64,000 nt of DNA, taken from positions 1,978,001-2,042,000 of the forward strand of contig JABELC010000007.1 of the NCBI GenBank assembly GCA_028455995.1, given 5' to 3'. The number at the start of each line of letters is the position of its first letter. The first letter of the stretch is position 1. The stretch is from Scleromitrula shiraiana (Eukaryota; Ascomycota; Leotiomycetes; Helotiales; Sclerotiniaceae). Under the pieces are notes generated by a model. That model ran no database searches and was not told where the DNA came from. It saw nothing but the letters and a program-made list of their open reading frames with translations. Shown one piece after another: positions 24,300-39,529 of the stretch. The translations under genes were made by a program, and so were the position numbers.

Positions 24300-24429
24300 T
24301 GTCATGGTTCTAAGGTTCTGTATAAGTGTGGCCTCAGGCCATAAGGCCGAAACCACTTTTATATAGTCGGCTTTTTTTAGCTAGTTTAGATTTAGTTTTT
24401 TATGAATCAATAATTTTATTATTTTGATA
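24300..24429 (+). repeat. 5' LTR of the gypsy element
   Basis: 130 bp starting TGTCATGGTTCTAAGG and ending TTTTGATA. It keeps GGCCTCAGGCCATAAGGCC, a short palindromic GC block, near 24332-24350. It is the less mutated of the two LTRs. Confidence 0.9.
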
Positions 24430-27400
24430 GTTTGATTTATTTTTTTTTGTATAAAATCTTTTTTGTTTTAAATATATGATTTTTATGATTATTCTAGTTT
24501 TTTTAGTTATTTAATTTCTATGTTTTTTGATATATTAGAGTTATAAGAATTTGTTTTTTATCTATTTGTTTATTTATATGATTAGGCGCAATTTTAAATT
24601 AAAAAAAAATTTTTTCTTTATTTGTTTATGCTTTTTGTTTTATAAAATATTTATTTATAAATAGTTTTTGTAGCTTATTTTTTATAGTCTATTTCTTGTA
24701 TTTAAATATTAAATTTATTTTTTTGTTTTTTTATTTTTTTATTTTTTTATTTTTTTATTTTTTTGTTTTTTTATTTTTTTGTTTTTTTATCTTTTTATTT
24801 TTGTTGTTGTTATTATATATAATTTATATAATATTAATAGTTTGTTAACTATTTTTGATAAAAAGCAATTTCTAAAAATAATAGTTATTTTATATAGTTT
24901 TGAAAAGGTATTTTAATTTTTTAATATTAAAAAGCTTTATTATTGAAAAGTTTTTAAGGCTTTTATTATTATTAATAATAATAAATAATTCTTTTTTAAT
25001 ATTTTTTTTATTATTTTTTATGGTTGGGATATAGTTTATTTTGAAGTTGATTAGTAATTTGTGATTTTATAAAAGAATAATTAAAAGTTAAATAATGAAT
25101 TTGTTGAAGTTCGATAAAGTTTTAATATAGTTTTTTAATTTGTTTTGGGTTTTTGTAATATTTTTTTTTTGATTTTGAATTTAAAAAAATTTTTTAATGA
25201 TAAGAAAAATAAAAATATTAAATTTATTATATAAAAAATCTTTTGTAATTCTTTTTATTTTAAATTTATTATTAATATTTTCTATTTTTATTTTAAAATA
25301 GTTAAGATTTTTTATATAATTTTTTTTTTTGATAGTATAGTATTTATTTTTTTTTGATTTATTTAATAAATTGTTTATAAATATTTTGTTAATTTTATTT
25401 AATAGTTTTAATAAATAATGATTATGATATTTAAAATCTTTTTTGTATTTTTTAATATTATAAATAATTAATAAATTGTTTTTATTAAATTATATAAATT
25501 GATTATAAATAATTTAATTTAACTAAATTTTTATATTAAATTTATTTTTTATATTATTGAATTTGATTATAATAATAATATTAAAGTTGATTTATTTAAA
25601 AAGAAAATCAACGATAATTTAAAAGATTTTTTTTAAAACAATATTTTTGTTTTAGCAGATAATGATTTAAAAAAATAAATAGCTTTTTTTAATAGATTTT
25701 AAAAAAATAAACTTATTTTTATATAGAAAAATAAATTTATTCTATATTTTAAAATTATTAATATAATTTTTTCTAAATAAATTTTTAAGGCTTTAATAAT
25801 AAATTAAGACTATAATAATTTAATAGATCTATTTTAAATTAGGCTTATAAAAAAAAAAAGCTATATTATTATATTAAAAACAAATATATATATTATAATA
25901 AAAATAATTATTATATAAAAAAATATTTAATCAAAATTATTAATAAAAACTATAAAATCAATCAAGTCAATCTAAAGCATTTATACAATATATCTAATAT
26001 TATTATTTATAATTAGAATAATAATTTTGAATTTAAATAAAATTATAAAAAATACTAATTTAAATATTATTAAATAGGCGATATTATTTCTTTCAATTTT
26101 TATTAGATATTTATAGTTTTTACTTTATTTATTATAATATTAATTTTATTTATAAGTTATATTTTAAAAAAGATCGAGGAAGCGGAAAAAAAAAACATTT
26201 TTGATATAAATCGATATTAAGGATTTTTATTTGATTTGGATATATTAATTTATTTTGCAAATAATTTAAAAAATATTTCAAATTTAAAATTAAATATTTT
26301 AAAATTTTTTATATATAATATTTTATTATTAGATAGTTTATTTAATTTATTATTTTATAATTTTATAAAATTAAATTAAAATTATATATATTATATTTCT
26401 TTTTTTGATTTTAGATATTTTGTAAAAGCTTTTGCTAATATTTTAATTGTATATTATAATAATTAATATATTTTTGATCTTTTTAAACTTCAATATCTTT
26501 TATTAAATAATAATAGAAAATCTTTTTTTAAAAATATAATCCAAATTACTATCATTTACCTTATTATTAAAACATTTAAAGGATTTCATTTTGAATTTAT
26601 TTTATTTTGTTTTATAAAATTTAATATTGATATTATTTTAGATATATTATAATTATAATTATATAATCTATATATATATTATATTAATAATAGTTTAATA
26701 TTTAATTTTTCTTTATATTTATAATATTATTTATTTTTTATTTTATCATTATATATATTAAAGATTTTGAAAAGAATTCTAATCTTTTTTTTTTAAATTT
26801 TAATAGCTTTATTTTATTTATATAAAATAAATATAGTTCTTAATATTAAAATAATTATAATCAAATTTGCATTTATAATAAAAAATATTATAAACAAAAA
26901 TTTTCTTTATTTATTATTAAAAATAAAAAATAGTATATTTAAAGATTTAAATTTGAATAACAAAATTTCAAATAATAAAAGTTCGAATAATAAAAATAAA
27001 GATAATAATCTAGCCTTTAAAATTAATGTTATAAAAAATTCTAATAAAAATGAATCTATAGCTCGTTTATTATAATCTAAATTTATTAAAATTATAATTA
27101 ATTAATAATATATAATAATACTCTATTTTCTACAAAATATTGTAAACAAATTGTTTATTATCTTTATTTTTAAAAAAACAATTATTTTTAACAAATTAAT
27201 TAAAATATACATTTTATTAATTTTTTTAATATTGTTTTATTATTAATAAAAAAATATCTAAATAAAATAATCTACATTAAATCATCTATTAAATAACATT
27301 TATATAAATTAAAAAGTTATTATCACAAATCTATATCAAAATATTTTAAAAAACATTATTTTTTATAAAAATATTAAAGTTTTATTAGATTTTAGATTAT

Positions 27401-27510
27401 ATAAGTTTTTAAACAATCATTTTTAAATTTTTGATTTAAATAAAGTTTTAAATAAAAATATTGATAAATATATAAAAGATAAATTAGATTATAATAAAAT
27501 ATATATTTTA

Positions 27511-28290
27511 TTTAAATTATCATTAGAATATCAAAATTTCGCTAATGTTTTTTCTAAAAAACTAATAGATGTTTTATTTAAATATATTGTTATAAACGCT
27601 AATATTAATTTAAAATTTAGTTTTAAATTTTTTTATAATAAGAATTATTCTTTTATAATTAAAAAATATAAAATTATTTGTAAATATATTAATAATAATA
27701 TAAAAAAAAAATTTATTAAAAAATCTATATTATTTATAATAATATCAATATTTTTAATAAAAAAGCTTAAAAAAAATATATAAATATATATCGATTATTG
27801 CAATTTTAATAAAAATATAATTAAAAAATGTTTCTCAATCTTTTTAATAAAAAATACATTTAAATAATTAAGTAAAATAAAGGTTTTTATAAAATTTAAT
27901 ATATTTATAGTTTTTAATAAAATTTATTTAAAAAAAGAAAATAAATAAAAAACTGTATTTATTATTTAATATAAATTATATAAATATATAATTATTTTTT
28001 TTAATTTATATAATATCTTAATTTATTTTCAAACTTTTATTAATAATTCCTTTTCTAACCTTTTTAATATCATTATTTTTATTTATTTTAACAATATTTT
28101 AATTTTTTCTATAAACAAATACAATTATAAAAACTATATATAAAAAATCTTAAAAAGATTTTATAAAACAAACTTTTACTTTGATATTAATAAATATAAG
28201 TTTAATATAATAAAAACAAAATACTTAAAATTGATTATATCTAATAATAAGATCTTTATAAATTTAAATAAAATTAAGATTATTATTAAT
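27511..28290 (+). pseudogene. Gypsy reverse transcriptase remnant
   Basis: Translation on the plus strand gives LEYQNFANVFSKK (the entry to gypsy RT), later IDYCNFN at the place of the VDYRxLN motif, FNLYNILIYFQTFINN in place of FGLTNAPATFQ, and YFNNILIFS where the catalytic YLDDILIFS should be. The aspartates have become asparagine, as expected from G-to-A mutation, and several stops interrupt. The stretch ends at a remnant of the CEF...FLG region. Non-functional. Confidence 0.88.
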
Positions 28291-30150
28291 TAAAAAACTT
28301 TAATTTAATTAAAAAAATTATAAAACTTTCTTAAATTTATAAATTTTTATTAGTGATTTATTAAAGAATATTTTAAAATAATAAATCTATTAATAAATTT
28401 ATTATAAAAAAATATCTTTTAATATTAATTCTCAATTTGCTAAAAAATATTTAAAAAATTGAAAATATTATTTATTTTTATTTTAATATTTAAATATTAT
28501 AATTTAAATCTTAAAATAATTATAGAAATTGATATTTTTAATTGAGCTTTTAAAAATATATTATTATAAAAGCAATTTGATAATAAATAATATTTAATAA
28601 TCTACTTTTTGTTTAAGTACTTTCTATAAAAATATAATTATAATATTTATAATAAAAAATTATTAACTATAATAAAAGTATTTAAAAAATAAAGGTTAAA
28701 ATTAAAAAAAATAAATAATTTCAATATTTTATCAAATTATAAAAATTTTCAATATTTCATAACTATAAAACAACTTAATATTTATTAAGTATAATAAGCC
28801 AAATTTTTAAATAAATTTAATTTTTATATCTATTACTAATCTAGTATAAAAACAATTAAATCGAATATATTAAACTAATCTTTTAAAAAAAAATTAATTC
28901 TTAAAAATATAAATAATAATTATATAAATCAATATTAGTGAATTTTATTATAATCTAATAAAATGAATTTATATATTTTAAATTTATTTAATTTAAATAT
29001 AATTAAAAATTATTTTAAAAAGTTCATTTTAAATATCAAAACTTTAATCAATATAATTATTAATAAAATATATAAATGATTAAATATTATTATATATATA
29101 ATTCAAATAATTTAATCAAAAAAATTATGAATATAATCTTAAAAATTGTTTAAATATTTATAATCGATTTTATTTATAATTTACTCTATATAAAAAAAAA
29201 AATTTATTATAAAAAACAACTATTCATCTTTTTAAACAAAAAAACAATAATATAAATCTTTTATTATAATTATTTTATTTTATTAATAAATTATTTAAAT
29301 TATATAAAATATATCAAAATAATTTAACATTTCTATATTTAGGAAAATCTAATATAAAATATTATATACTTTATAAAAAATTATTATATTTATTTATATT
29401 TAAAAATTTTATGTTTAATTTTCTAAAATTTATTACATTTTTTAAAAATATCTCATTATGCTTAATTAAATATCATTATTAATTATATTATGTCTTTATT
29501 AAAATATTAATATTATAATATATTATATAAATATATTCTAATAATTATCAATTATTTAATTAAAATATATTATTTTATTTTTACCATCTTTTTAAATATT
29601 GTAAATTTAATAAATGCTTTTATTTTTTAAATTTAAAATCTATATAATACCCTTAATATTATAATAAATGATCAAAAAACTTAATTTATATTAATATTCT
29701 AAAAACAACTATATAAATAATTAAATATAATTTTATTATTTAATTCTATATTTCATCTATAAATAAGTAGTTAATTAAAAAATTCAAATTAAATAATAAA
29801 AATATATTTATATAATTTTATTGTTTTTCTATAAAATAATTAAATTAATTAACTATTATTAATCAAATTCATTTTAAATAATATTATATCTAAATCGATT
29901 TTAATATCGCTATTTTTTACAAATTATAAATTCAACTCTAAATTGAAAATAAAGCTATCTTCTTTTTTATAATCAATATTTATAATATAAAAAAAAGAAT
30001 ATTTATTTATAAATATATTAATAATATATTTTTAAAAGATTATTGATTTTTTATAAAAATCTTTAATATCAATATATAAAATTTAATCTAAATATATTAA
30101 TTATCAAAAAATTAATTATCTAAAATATAAAATAAAAAACATAATTTTTC
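28290..30150 (+). pseudogene. Gypsy RNase H and integrase remnants
   Basis: Around 28500-28800 the plus-strand frames show IDIFN and YNIYNKKLLTIIKVFKK, then YFITIKQLN, matching the RNase H order ETDAS, Y.IYDKELLAI and the connection domain. Integrase-like but highly mutated sequence follows to about 30.1 kb. Assignment beyond 28.9 kb rests mainly on position in the element. Confidence 0.65.
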
Positions 30151-31088
30151 TAAATATAAAAAATATTTAAACTATTTATCTAATAATTAAATTTAATAAT
30201 AAATACTACTTATACAAAATATTAACAATTTATTTTAATATATATCGATTAAGATTACTAAAAAAATCCTAAATATTTCTAATTTTCTATATATTATTTT
30301 TTATATTAATCTTAATAAATTTTTTTTTTAAATAATTTATTATTAATAAATCCTTTAATTTTAAATATAAAAATAATAATATTTTTTTAAAAAAAATAAT
30401 ATAATAAATAATTATATTAAATAAAAATTCAAAAAAATATTAAATATTAAAAAACTAAAAAATAAAATATATTTTTTTAAAATTTAATAAAAAAATTATA
30501 ATTCAATATCTATTTGAAAGAATTATATATAAAAATATAAAAATTAATTATATAATTTCTATAAATAATCTAAAAATATATTGAAATATAGATTAATTTA
30601 ATTTATAAAATAGAAATCTTTAAAAATTAAAATAAAAAAAATATATAATTATTTAATTTTAGATTATTATAAAAATTTGCATTTAATAAATAATTTAGTT
30701 TTAAATTAATATAAATACTATATAAAATTAAATATAAGATATATTTCCTTCATCTAATAAATATAATTAAAAAATATTAAAAATATCTATTTTATAAATA
30801 AAGTTTTATAATAAAATATAATATATAAATTATATTAAATTGAATTAAAATATATAAAAATATATAAAAATATATAAAAATATAAAAAAACATATAGAAA
30901 TATATAAAAATATATAATAATAATATAATATTATTATAAAAACAATATTAATATTTATTTAATATTTATTTTTATTTATTTTTTTTTTTTTATATAAAGA
31001 TTATTTTATTTTAATTTAATTTTTAAAATATTATCATTTTATTTGTTTATTTTTAATTAACCAAAATATATAGTTTAAAAGTGGCAAT

Positions 31089-31218
31089 TATCACAATTCT
31101 AAAGTTCTATACAAATATAGCCTCAAACCACAAAATCGAAACTATTTCTATATAATCGGCTTTTTTTAGCCAGTTTAAATTTAGTTCCTTATAAATCAAT
31201 AATTTTACTACTTTGACA
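31089..31218 (+). repeat. 3' LTR of the gypsy element
   Basis: 130 bp, aligns base for base with 24300-24429, with numerous G-to-A changes (TGTCATGG has become TATCACAA). Ends TTTGACA directly before the GATTC duplication. Confidence 0.9.
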
Positions 31219-31259
31219 GATTCGTTTATTTTGCGTGTGCTTCAATTTTAATTTGATCG

Positions 31260-31261
<2 letters not shown>

Positions 31262-31297
<36 letters not shown>

Positions 31298-31445
31298 GAT
31301 TAGTATGATTAGTATAATTAGTATGATTAATATGATTAGTATGATTATTATTATTAATATTATTAGTATGATTAATATAATTATTATGATTATTATGATT
31401 ATTATGATTATTATGATTATTATGATTATTATGATTATTATTTTA
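31262..31445. repeat. (TTA)n continuing into ATGATT/AGTATG repeats
   Basis: Short (TTA)n, then interrupted units such as TTATGATTAG and TTATGATTATGA. It is the other half of the microsatellite split by the element at 23352, partly degenerated. Confidence 0.75.
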
Positions 31446-31648
31446 AAATTTAATAAAATAATATTATAATATATTTTTAATTTAAATAATAATTTTAAAT
31501 TTTATATAAAATTAAAATAATAAGATTTATAAATTATTTTAATTTTTAAAATTATATATATAAATATATAACATTTTTAATTATTATTATTATTTTAATT
31601 CTTTTTATTTAATTATAATTAAAACTTTATTTAATTTTTATATTAATA

Positions 31649-31988
31649 TTCAATTAAATTAAAATTGAAATATGTGTTAATTATCGAAAATTTTCAAAAT
31701 CGATAATTTTATATAAAATATTTTTTATATTAATATAAATAAATCGATTATTTATTTATAGAATTTTTTAAATTATTAAATATAAATTATTTTTATATTA
31801 AAATATTTATTATTAAAATTTAAAGATTAAATAATGATTTTAAAATTTATAATATTTATTTAAATATAAAATAGAAATATTATAAAAAATTATAATTTTA
31901 ATTTAATTTAAATCAAATAAATTATTATATTAAAAAATAATAAGAATATATATAAATATATATAAATATATAAAAAAACTTTTATTTA
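31649..31988 (+). mobile_element. Left arm of a long-inverted-repeat element, heavily mutated
   Basis: Reads CAATTAAATTAAAATTGA where the intact end has CGGTTAAATTAAAATTGA, preceded by TA, and follows the arm of the 23352 copy for about 340 bases with C-to-T and G-to-A changes. It ends at TTATTTAATATAATAC, where a (TTTA)n tract begins. No right arm is found. Confidence 0.8.
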
Positions 31989-32292
<304 letters not shown>

Positions 32293-32707
32293 ATTTATTT
32301 TGTTTAATGGAATCTATAATATATATAATTTAAATAACTTGCTAGTGGATGTATTGATGGTTAATTAATATGAATAGATACTTTTAGAATTAATACTTCA
32401 AGTTACTAGTATCATATCATAATATTAAATACATATACACATACTGGTATATATATACATACTAGTATATATATACACACTAGTATATACACACTGGTAT
32501 ATACATAATATGAAAAATATTAGTACAATATTATTTAATAATCTAGTATAATATATCAAAAATATCTAAATATATATACATACACTCTAACATCTACTAG
32601 TATAATTAATAAATATATCAATACAAAATTAACTTGAATACTCAATCTATAAATCTATCATGATATTCTCAATCCTTTTATCATCATCTATCCATCATGA
32701 TTATAAC
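32293..32707. other. Short non-mobile-looking stretch inside the island
   Basis: About 400 bases with noticeably higher complexity than its surroundings, including several imperfect units like CATACTAGTATATATA (32445-32500). No gene. Confidence 0.4.
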
Positions 32708-32712
32708 AAACT

Positions 32713-32872
32713 TGTAGTTTTACTTCGGTTAAATCGTACGATTATAGTATTGTGGTTTGTGTTTTGATATTCTTGTTATTGATTTAATTATGGTATAGAT
32801 TGTTAAGTTGTATATATATATAATTATAATTATGTGTTTGTTATATGTTATTTTGTGATTTATATTTTAATA
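32713..32872 (-). repeat. 3' LTR of the outer copia element
   Basis: 160 bp, TGTAGTTTTACTTCGG at the left border and TTTTAATA at the right. In sense orientation it starts at 32872. Heavily C-to-T mutated at the right border, where the preserved solo LTR has TCCCAACA. Confidence 0.9.
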
Positions 32873-33899
32873 TTGGTATTATTTGAAAAGAAAAGAAAGT
32901 TAAGTTAAATTTATTGTATATTATAGTATTATTTTTTTTTATTTTTTTATGAAATAGATCAAAAGGTTGAAATGTATATAAATAGTTGATAAAAGAAAAT
33001 GTTTAAAGAAAGTATGTGTAAAATTGTAATCGTTATTATTTTGATAAGTATTATTTTTAGAAGGATTATTTTTGGATTAGAATAATAATATTTTAATGAT
33101 TTTAATAAATATTGTTTTTATATATATTATTTTTATATATATCATTATTTTTTGTATCTTTTTTATATTAATTTTTTATATTTTTATATCTTTTGTATTA
33201 AATCTTTATGTTATTATATTTTTTATATTTTTTCTGTTATATTTGTTTTATCGTAATATGTTAATATATTGTATAGGCTAATTTATAATAAATGTTAATT
33301 TAAATGATTATGATTTATTTTGTTAGATAAATAAAATGATTTATTTATATTTAATCTATTTTTTTGTATTGATATTAATTTTATTAATATCAATAAGGTT
33401 TTTGAGAGTAATATAGAGTTTCGATTTTATTATTATATTGATAAAGTTTATATTGTTAATGATTTATTTAATTTTTATGATTTCTTTATATTTATATAAT
33501 TAATGAATAGAAGCTAGATTGATTATTAGATGTTTTTTTTAGAGAATATTAAATTTGATTAAGTATTTATAAAGTGATTTTAAATCAATATAAATTATAA
33601 GAAGTATAAAATTAATTATGATTTTTTTGTTGATTAATTGATTTATGATTTTGTTGATATTAGATTTAATAATAATAATAATATTAAATCTATATTTTAT
33701 TCTATATAATTCTAAAACAAAAATATTTTATATAATTTATTTGTATTTAATAAAAGATTAATGAATGATGTTTATATTGTTATCTTTATTAATAAGTACT
33801 ATAATAAAGCCGATTTAAAAAGAAAGATTAGTATTGTTTGTAAAGCTTATATTAGTAAAATAAATTATTTGTAGTGATTCTATTTTGAAAAAAATAAAT

Positions 33900-34900
33900 A
33901 TAAGATTATAGTTAAAGTTATTAATTTGTTATTAAATATATTTATTGAAAATATTTATATCGTTTTTAATTAAATTAATAATTTAGGCTATATATAATAA
34001 ATTAAATAATGTTTTTAATTAATAAACGTTTACAATATATATATTATAAATTCATTAAATAATATATTGTTTTTTTGGAGAAGTATTTTTTTTGATTTTT
34101 GTATATGATTTAAGATCGATGAGAAAATGATTTATAAAATAGAATTCATTATATTATTGTTTTTAAATAAATATAATTACATTATTTTTATTGATATAAA
34201 TTAAAACGCTATTAAATTTAAAAAAAAAGTCCATTATCAATTATTTTTATATTTTTAAAAGATAATCTTTTTTTTTGATTTAAATTTCTTTTTTATTCGC
34301 GAATTTTTTATTAATAAAAATAAAAATGTTATTGATTTATAATTTGATTATATCTAATTTTTTATTTTTATTAATATAAAATAAGCAATTATCAAATAAA
34401 AAAAAAGTCATTTTAAAAACTTTTATATAATGATTATAGTATATAAAATATTAATAATTTTTTGATTTTATAATATTATAGAATAAATATATAATTTTAA
34501 AAATTATATTTAATTCAAAATTTATTTTTAATAAAGGTTTAATATAAAATGTGTGAATTAAAGATGTTTTTGATTGAATATATGTTTATAATATATTATA
34601 AAGATATAATTAAATATATTAATATATATTTTATAAAACTATAAAATAAAATATAATTCTATAATTAATATATTAAATAATAAAAGATTTTATTAAAATT
34701 GTTTTTTTATCTTTATTATTATAATCTTAGATTATTAGTCTAAATTTCTTGAATGTTTTTAATATGCTTTTATTTTTGATAGAGTTGATGAATTTATTAT
34801 GAAAGATTTGAGTATTTTTTAGTATATCATTTTTTTCAATAATTTTAAATATACTTTTTTCTAATAAATTATTTATTTTCTTTTTATAAAATAAACGAAA
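33900..34900 (-). pseudogene. Outer copia reverse transcriptase remnant
   Basis: On the minus strand, from about 34.9 kb downward, frames give INQFRLFYKKKI and IEKNDILKN followed by KNKSILK, the same segment as the inner element at 39.5-39.6 kb. This marks the beginning of copia reverse transcriptase. Many stops interrupt. The lower boundary is approximate. Confidence 0.7.
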
Positions 34901-35069
34901 TTAGTTTATAATTAATAAAAAATTTATAATGATATATATATTGAAAATATCTTTAACAATATAATCATTATTATTATCGCTATTAAAGTATATTTAATCA
35001 TATTTTAAAGTTTATTCTCGATAAGAAATCTCGATTGTTAATTTTGAGTACGAGATTAGAATAGAAATT

Positions 35070-35229
35070 TGTTGAGATATAGATCATAAGGTAGCACATG
35101 ACAAGCACGTGACTATAGTCGTATATATATACAATTTGACAATTTATATTATAGATAGATCAATAATAAAAATATCAAATATAAATTATAGTATTATAAT
35201 TATATGATTTAAATCAAAGTAAAATTATA
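35070..35229 (+). repeat. 5' LTR of the inner copia element
   Basis: 160 bp, keeps CACGTG and GTCGTATATATA. Ends AAAATTATA where the 3' LTR has AAAACCACA. Confidence 0.9.
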
Positions 35230-38200
35230 TTAATTAATATTATATAAATTAAATATTATAAATATCAAAACAATATTATAGTAATAAAAATACTTTTGAA
35301 GAGATTGGAATTGAATTTGAAATATTAATAAAGCATTTTAATTAAAAATAATATACAGTGCTAAAATAGAATATATAAGCGTCAAAATGATATTATAAGT
35401 TTTTGCGTCTATTATGTATGCCTTTAGCCTGGCTCCTTTAATTCAACCTCTTAATTTCTATCTCTTCAAGACACCTTCCAGCGATTTTTACAATATCCTC
35501 AAACTTTCAAACCTTTAAAACCTTAACGATAATAAGATCCTTCTTATTATTTCTTTTTTACTTTTTTTTTTTATTTTTTTTATATATTCATTATTTTTGG
35601 ATTTATAGAAATTATATTAAAAAACTTTGATTTTTATTTAAAAATACTATCATCTCTAAACTAATAAGATTTATAAGAATTTAGGAATATCCTTTAAAAT
35701 AAACAAATCTTTATTTATCTTATAATAATTCACTTTTTTCCCTTTTTTTCTTTTTTAAACTTTTTCTTGCATGATAATAGAGAATTTATCCTTTTTATTA
35801 AAATATAATACCCTTTTTTAATCATTTGCATAAATATTTTTATCTAATTCCCCTCGAATTAATATGATAAGAAGAAACCCCCTTTCTTTAAACTACCCTT
35901 TTTTAGATTAAGACCTTAAAAAATATAATAAGCTTTGCAAACTATTTGAAAATAGATTTAATTTTAAAAACAATTTTAATAATAAAACTTTTTTATTATA
36001 TATTTGATTTAAAATTTTAAAATATATTTATTATTACATTTTTGATAACGATATTTTATAAATATTTAAAAATAATTTTATAAATTAGACTTTAAAACAT
36101 TTTATTATAATTTAAGAAAAAAACTTTTTTATTTTATAATTTTTTAAATAATTTTTATAAAAACTCGATATCAATATTTTTGCTAATTTTAATATTAATA
36201 TTAGTCTAATCTTTATATTTTTCTTTAAAACTTTATTTGAATAGATTTTAAAAACGACAAATATAGCAATTTGTGATATATAATTCAATATATGATCAAA
36301 TATCTTTATTATAATAATCAAGAAACTTAATAATTTAAAAAAAAAAGACAAAAAAAATCTCATTATTGACTCTATTTAAAAAAATAAGATTGAAAATAAA
36401 AGCAAAAAAGATAAAAAAGACAAGCAAAAGAAATAAGCGATAACTAAAAAACTATTTAATTTTAAAAAACCCGATCTTGAATCAATATCTATTGAAGAAA
36501 AAAACGGCAATAATAATGATTTTGATTTTGACCTCGATTCTAATCTTAAAAATAATTTTTTTGATTATTTAGATTTTGAAAATTTTAAGATTGATTTTAT
36601 TTTATTTAATATTAGTAAATAATTTAAAAACTTTATAAAACGTTATATATTAAATAATAATAAATATAGTAATTAAATAAATAGTATTGAATATAAATTA
36701 ATTATTTATAAAGATAATTATAAATAAATCAGTTTATTTAAATAATATTGATATTTTAATATTTTATTTATATTATATAAAAACGTTTAAAAATATTATT
36801 ATAATATTATCAAATATAGAAATTCAAATATTAATTAAGAGATAATTATCAAAAAATTTTAAAAAGCATTTAAAGATGAAAAATAAAAATGTGATATATA
36901 TAATAATTAGTTTAAAATTATTTTTTATATTATTATTATAAATAATCTATTAAAATTAATTAAATAATTATATAAAATTTTATTTAATAAAATATATATT
37001 ATAAAGTTCAAATTATTATTAAAAATATATAATGACTTTATTTATATAATAAAATTTTTTATAGCTTATCAAGATTATTTTATATATTTTTAAAAATATT
37101 TAGATTTATTTAGAATATTCATTATTATAATTATAAAGATTTATATATTTATTATAATATAAAAAAATACAAAAAACAAATTTAAAAATAAATTATTTTT
37201 TAAAAAAAAAAAACGATAATATAATTAAATAAAATTTTAATGATTAACAATTTTAAAAAAATAATCAAAATAATAATAATTTTTGATTTTAAAATAAAAA
37301 TATATATTTTAATAATCAAATTCTTTAATTCAATAATAATTATTATAATTAAAAATAAAAAGTATATTATATTTATAAAAAAGAAAGATATTGATTAATC
37401 AAATATATTTTTGAAAAGCAAATCGTCATAAAGAAAAAATTTAATTAAAAAATAAAATCAAGATTTAGTTTTAATAATATATAAAGTTTTAATAAAAATT
37501 ATAATCGATATATTTAAGATAAATATAATGATAATAACGATTTTATTTATATAATTAAAAAAATCAAAGCATTTTAATTAGAATCATATTTTAATAATAA
37601 TAATAATAATAGCAATATTAAAGTATTTATTATTTTATATAGTTTTTATATTATTATAAATAATAATTATAATAATCTTATTATAAAATTCAATAATTTA
37701 ATTATTTTATATATTCATATTAACAAAATTAATTAAAAATTCAAAATTTATTTATAGATTAAACACTATAATAAATACAAATTTATTAATATAATAATTG
37801 ATTCTAATATTATAAAATAATCAATTATTAATTATAAACAATTTTTAACATTATAAAAATTTATTCAAATCAATATAAAGATTTTAAATTCAATTATAAA
37901 CTTTAGGTTTAATTTTAATAATACCTTTTTTATTAAAATCATTTTAATTATTAACTTAATTAATATAATTAATATCTATATTATTAATATAAATACTTTA
38001 TTTTTATTAAATTTTGCAAATATAGATTATACTCAAATTTTATTTAATAATATTAAAAATGAATTTTAATATATTAATAATAAAATATAGAAAATTATCA
38101 AATACTATAGATATATATTTATTAATTAGTTAATTTTATTATAAAAATTCTAATAATTTATTGTAGAATTATTAAATATAGATAAAAAATATTATTTATT

Positions 38201-39529
38201 TAAAATCGAATTATATTATATTTATAGATGAATAAAATATTTTTTTATTAAAAAACTATATAATTTATTTAATTACACTAATTATAAAGATAAATTCAAT
38301 TATAAATAATTAGAATAGTTTATAAAATACTATAAAGAATGCTAGTTCTATATTAATAAATCTAAAAAATTCAAGTTTAAATTTTATAATAATATTGAAT
38401 TCAATTTTATTATTATAATTGATATAATATATATTAATAATAATTTTATTTTTTATATTATTAATAAAATAATTCAATTCAATATTATATATTTTATCAA
38501 AAACTTATTAATAATAATAATATAAAATATATTTTGCTTTATATAGATCAATATTTATAATGGCTTTTTTAAGCTAATTATTTATGATTCAAAAATTTAT
38601 TTTATAAAAAAAGACTTTATTAATAATATTTATATAATTATAATTAAAACTAAATATATATTTATTAAAGTCTATTATTTTATTAAAATAATCAAATATT
38701 ATTACAAAATAATTCGATAAATATATATAATCATTATTAAAAAATTTGAAAATATTAAAAAAATTAATAAAAATATAAAATTATAAATAATTGTTAAAAC
38801 TATTAATAATATCGCTAATTCAAATAATCTTATTTTTATTTTATTAATATTCGATATATTTTTTTATTTGATATTCTTCAATTTCTTCATTTTATTTATT
38901 TTATAATATGCTATTATAATTAACAAAGCAATAAATAAAGTATAAAAAAAACATATTAAATAAATAATAATAAATACTTTATATTAATATAATAAATCAT
39001 TTATATTTTATTTATATAATTTTAAACTCAAATCCTTAATTTTTATTTATTAAAAAAAAGGTATTTAAGATAGATTATATAAATTTATCAAAATGAAAAA
39101 TCAAATATATATAATTAAAATAAATAATTTTAATAAAGAATTCAAAAGCATTTTAATAAAACTATATAAAAAAAAGTTTAAAATATTTAATGAATTATTT
39201 AACAATATAATCGATTTTTTATCAATAAAAAATTTTATTTTAAATTTAATTGATAATGAAGATTTTAATAATTCAAAAACATTTTAATTAAAAAAAAGCA
39301 TTTGTATATTAGATAAAAAGCTTATTTTTAATCTAGCTTCTATTCTAATTTTATATTCAAAGCTAATAATCGAAATTCTTTATCAAGAGTAAATTCTAGA
39401 ATATGATCAAATGTGCTTTGATAGTGATAATAATAATGATTATATTGTTAAAGATATTTTCAATATATATATTATTATGAATTTTTTATTAATTGTAAAT
39501 CAATTTCGTTTATTTTATAAAAAGAAAAT

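Larger units (their letters stand above)
24300..31218 (+). mobile_element. Ty3/gypsy LTR retrotransposon, RIP-degraded
   Basis: 6919 bp, from TGTCA at 24300 to TGACA at 31218, flanked by GATTC duplications at 24295-24299 and 31219-31223. LTRs are 130 bp. The plus strand retains a mutated but recognisable pol in gypsy order (reverse transcriptase, RNase H, integrase). Every frame is broken by many stops, nearly all explainable as C-to-T or G-to-A changes, so the copy is dead. It is inserted near the right end of the long-inverted-repeat element and is therefore younger than it. Confidence 0.92.
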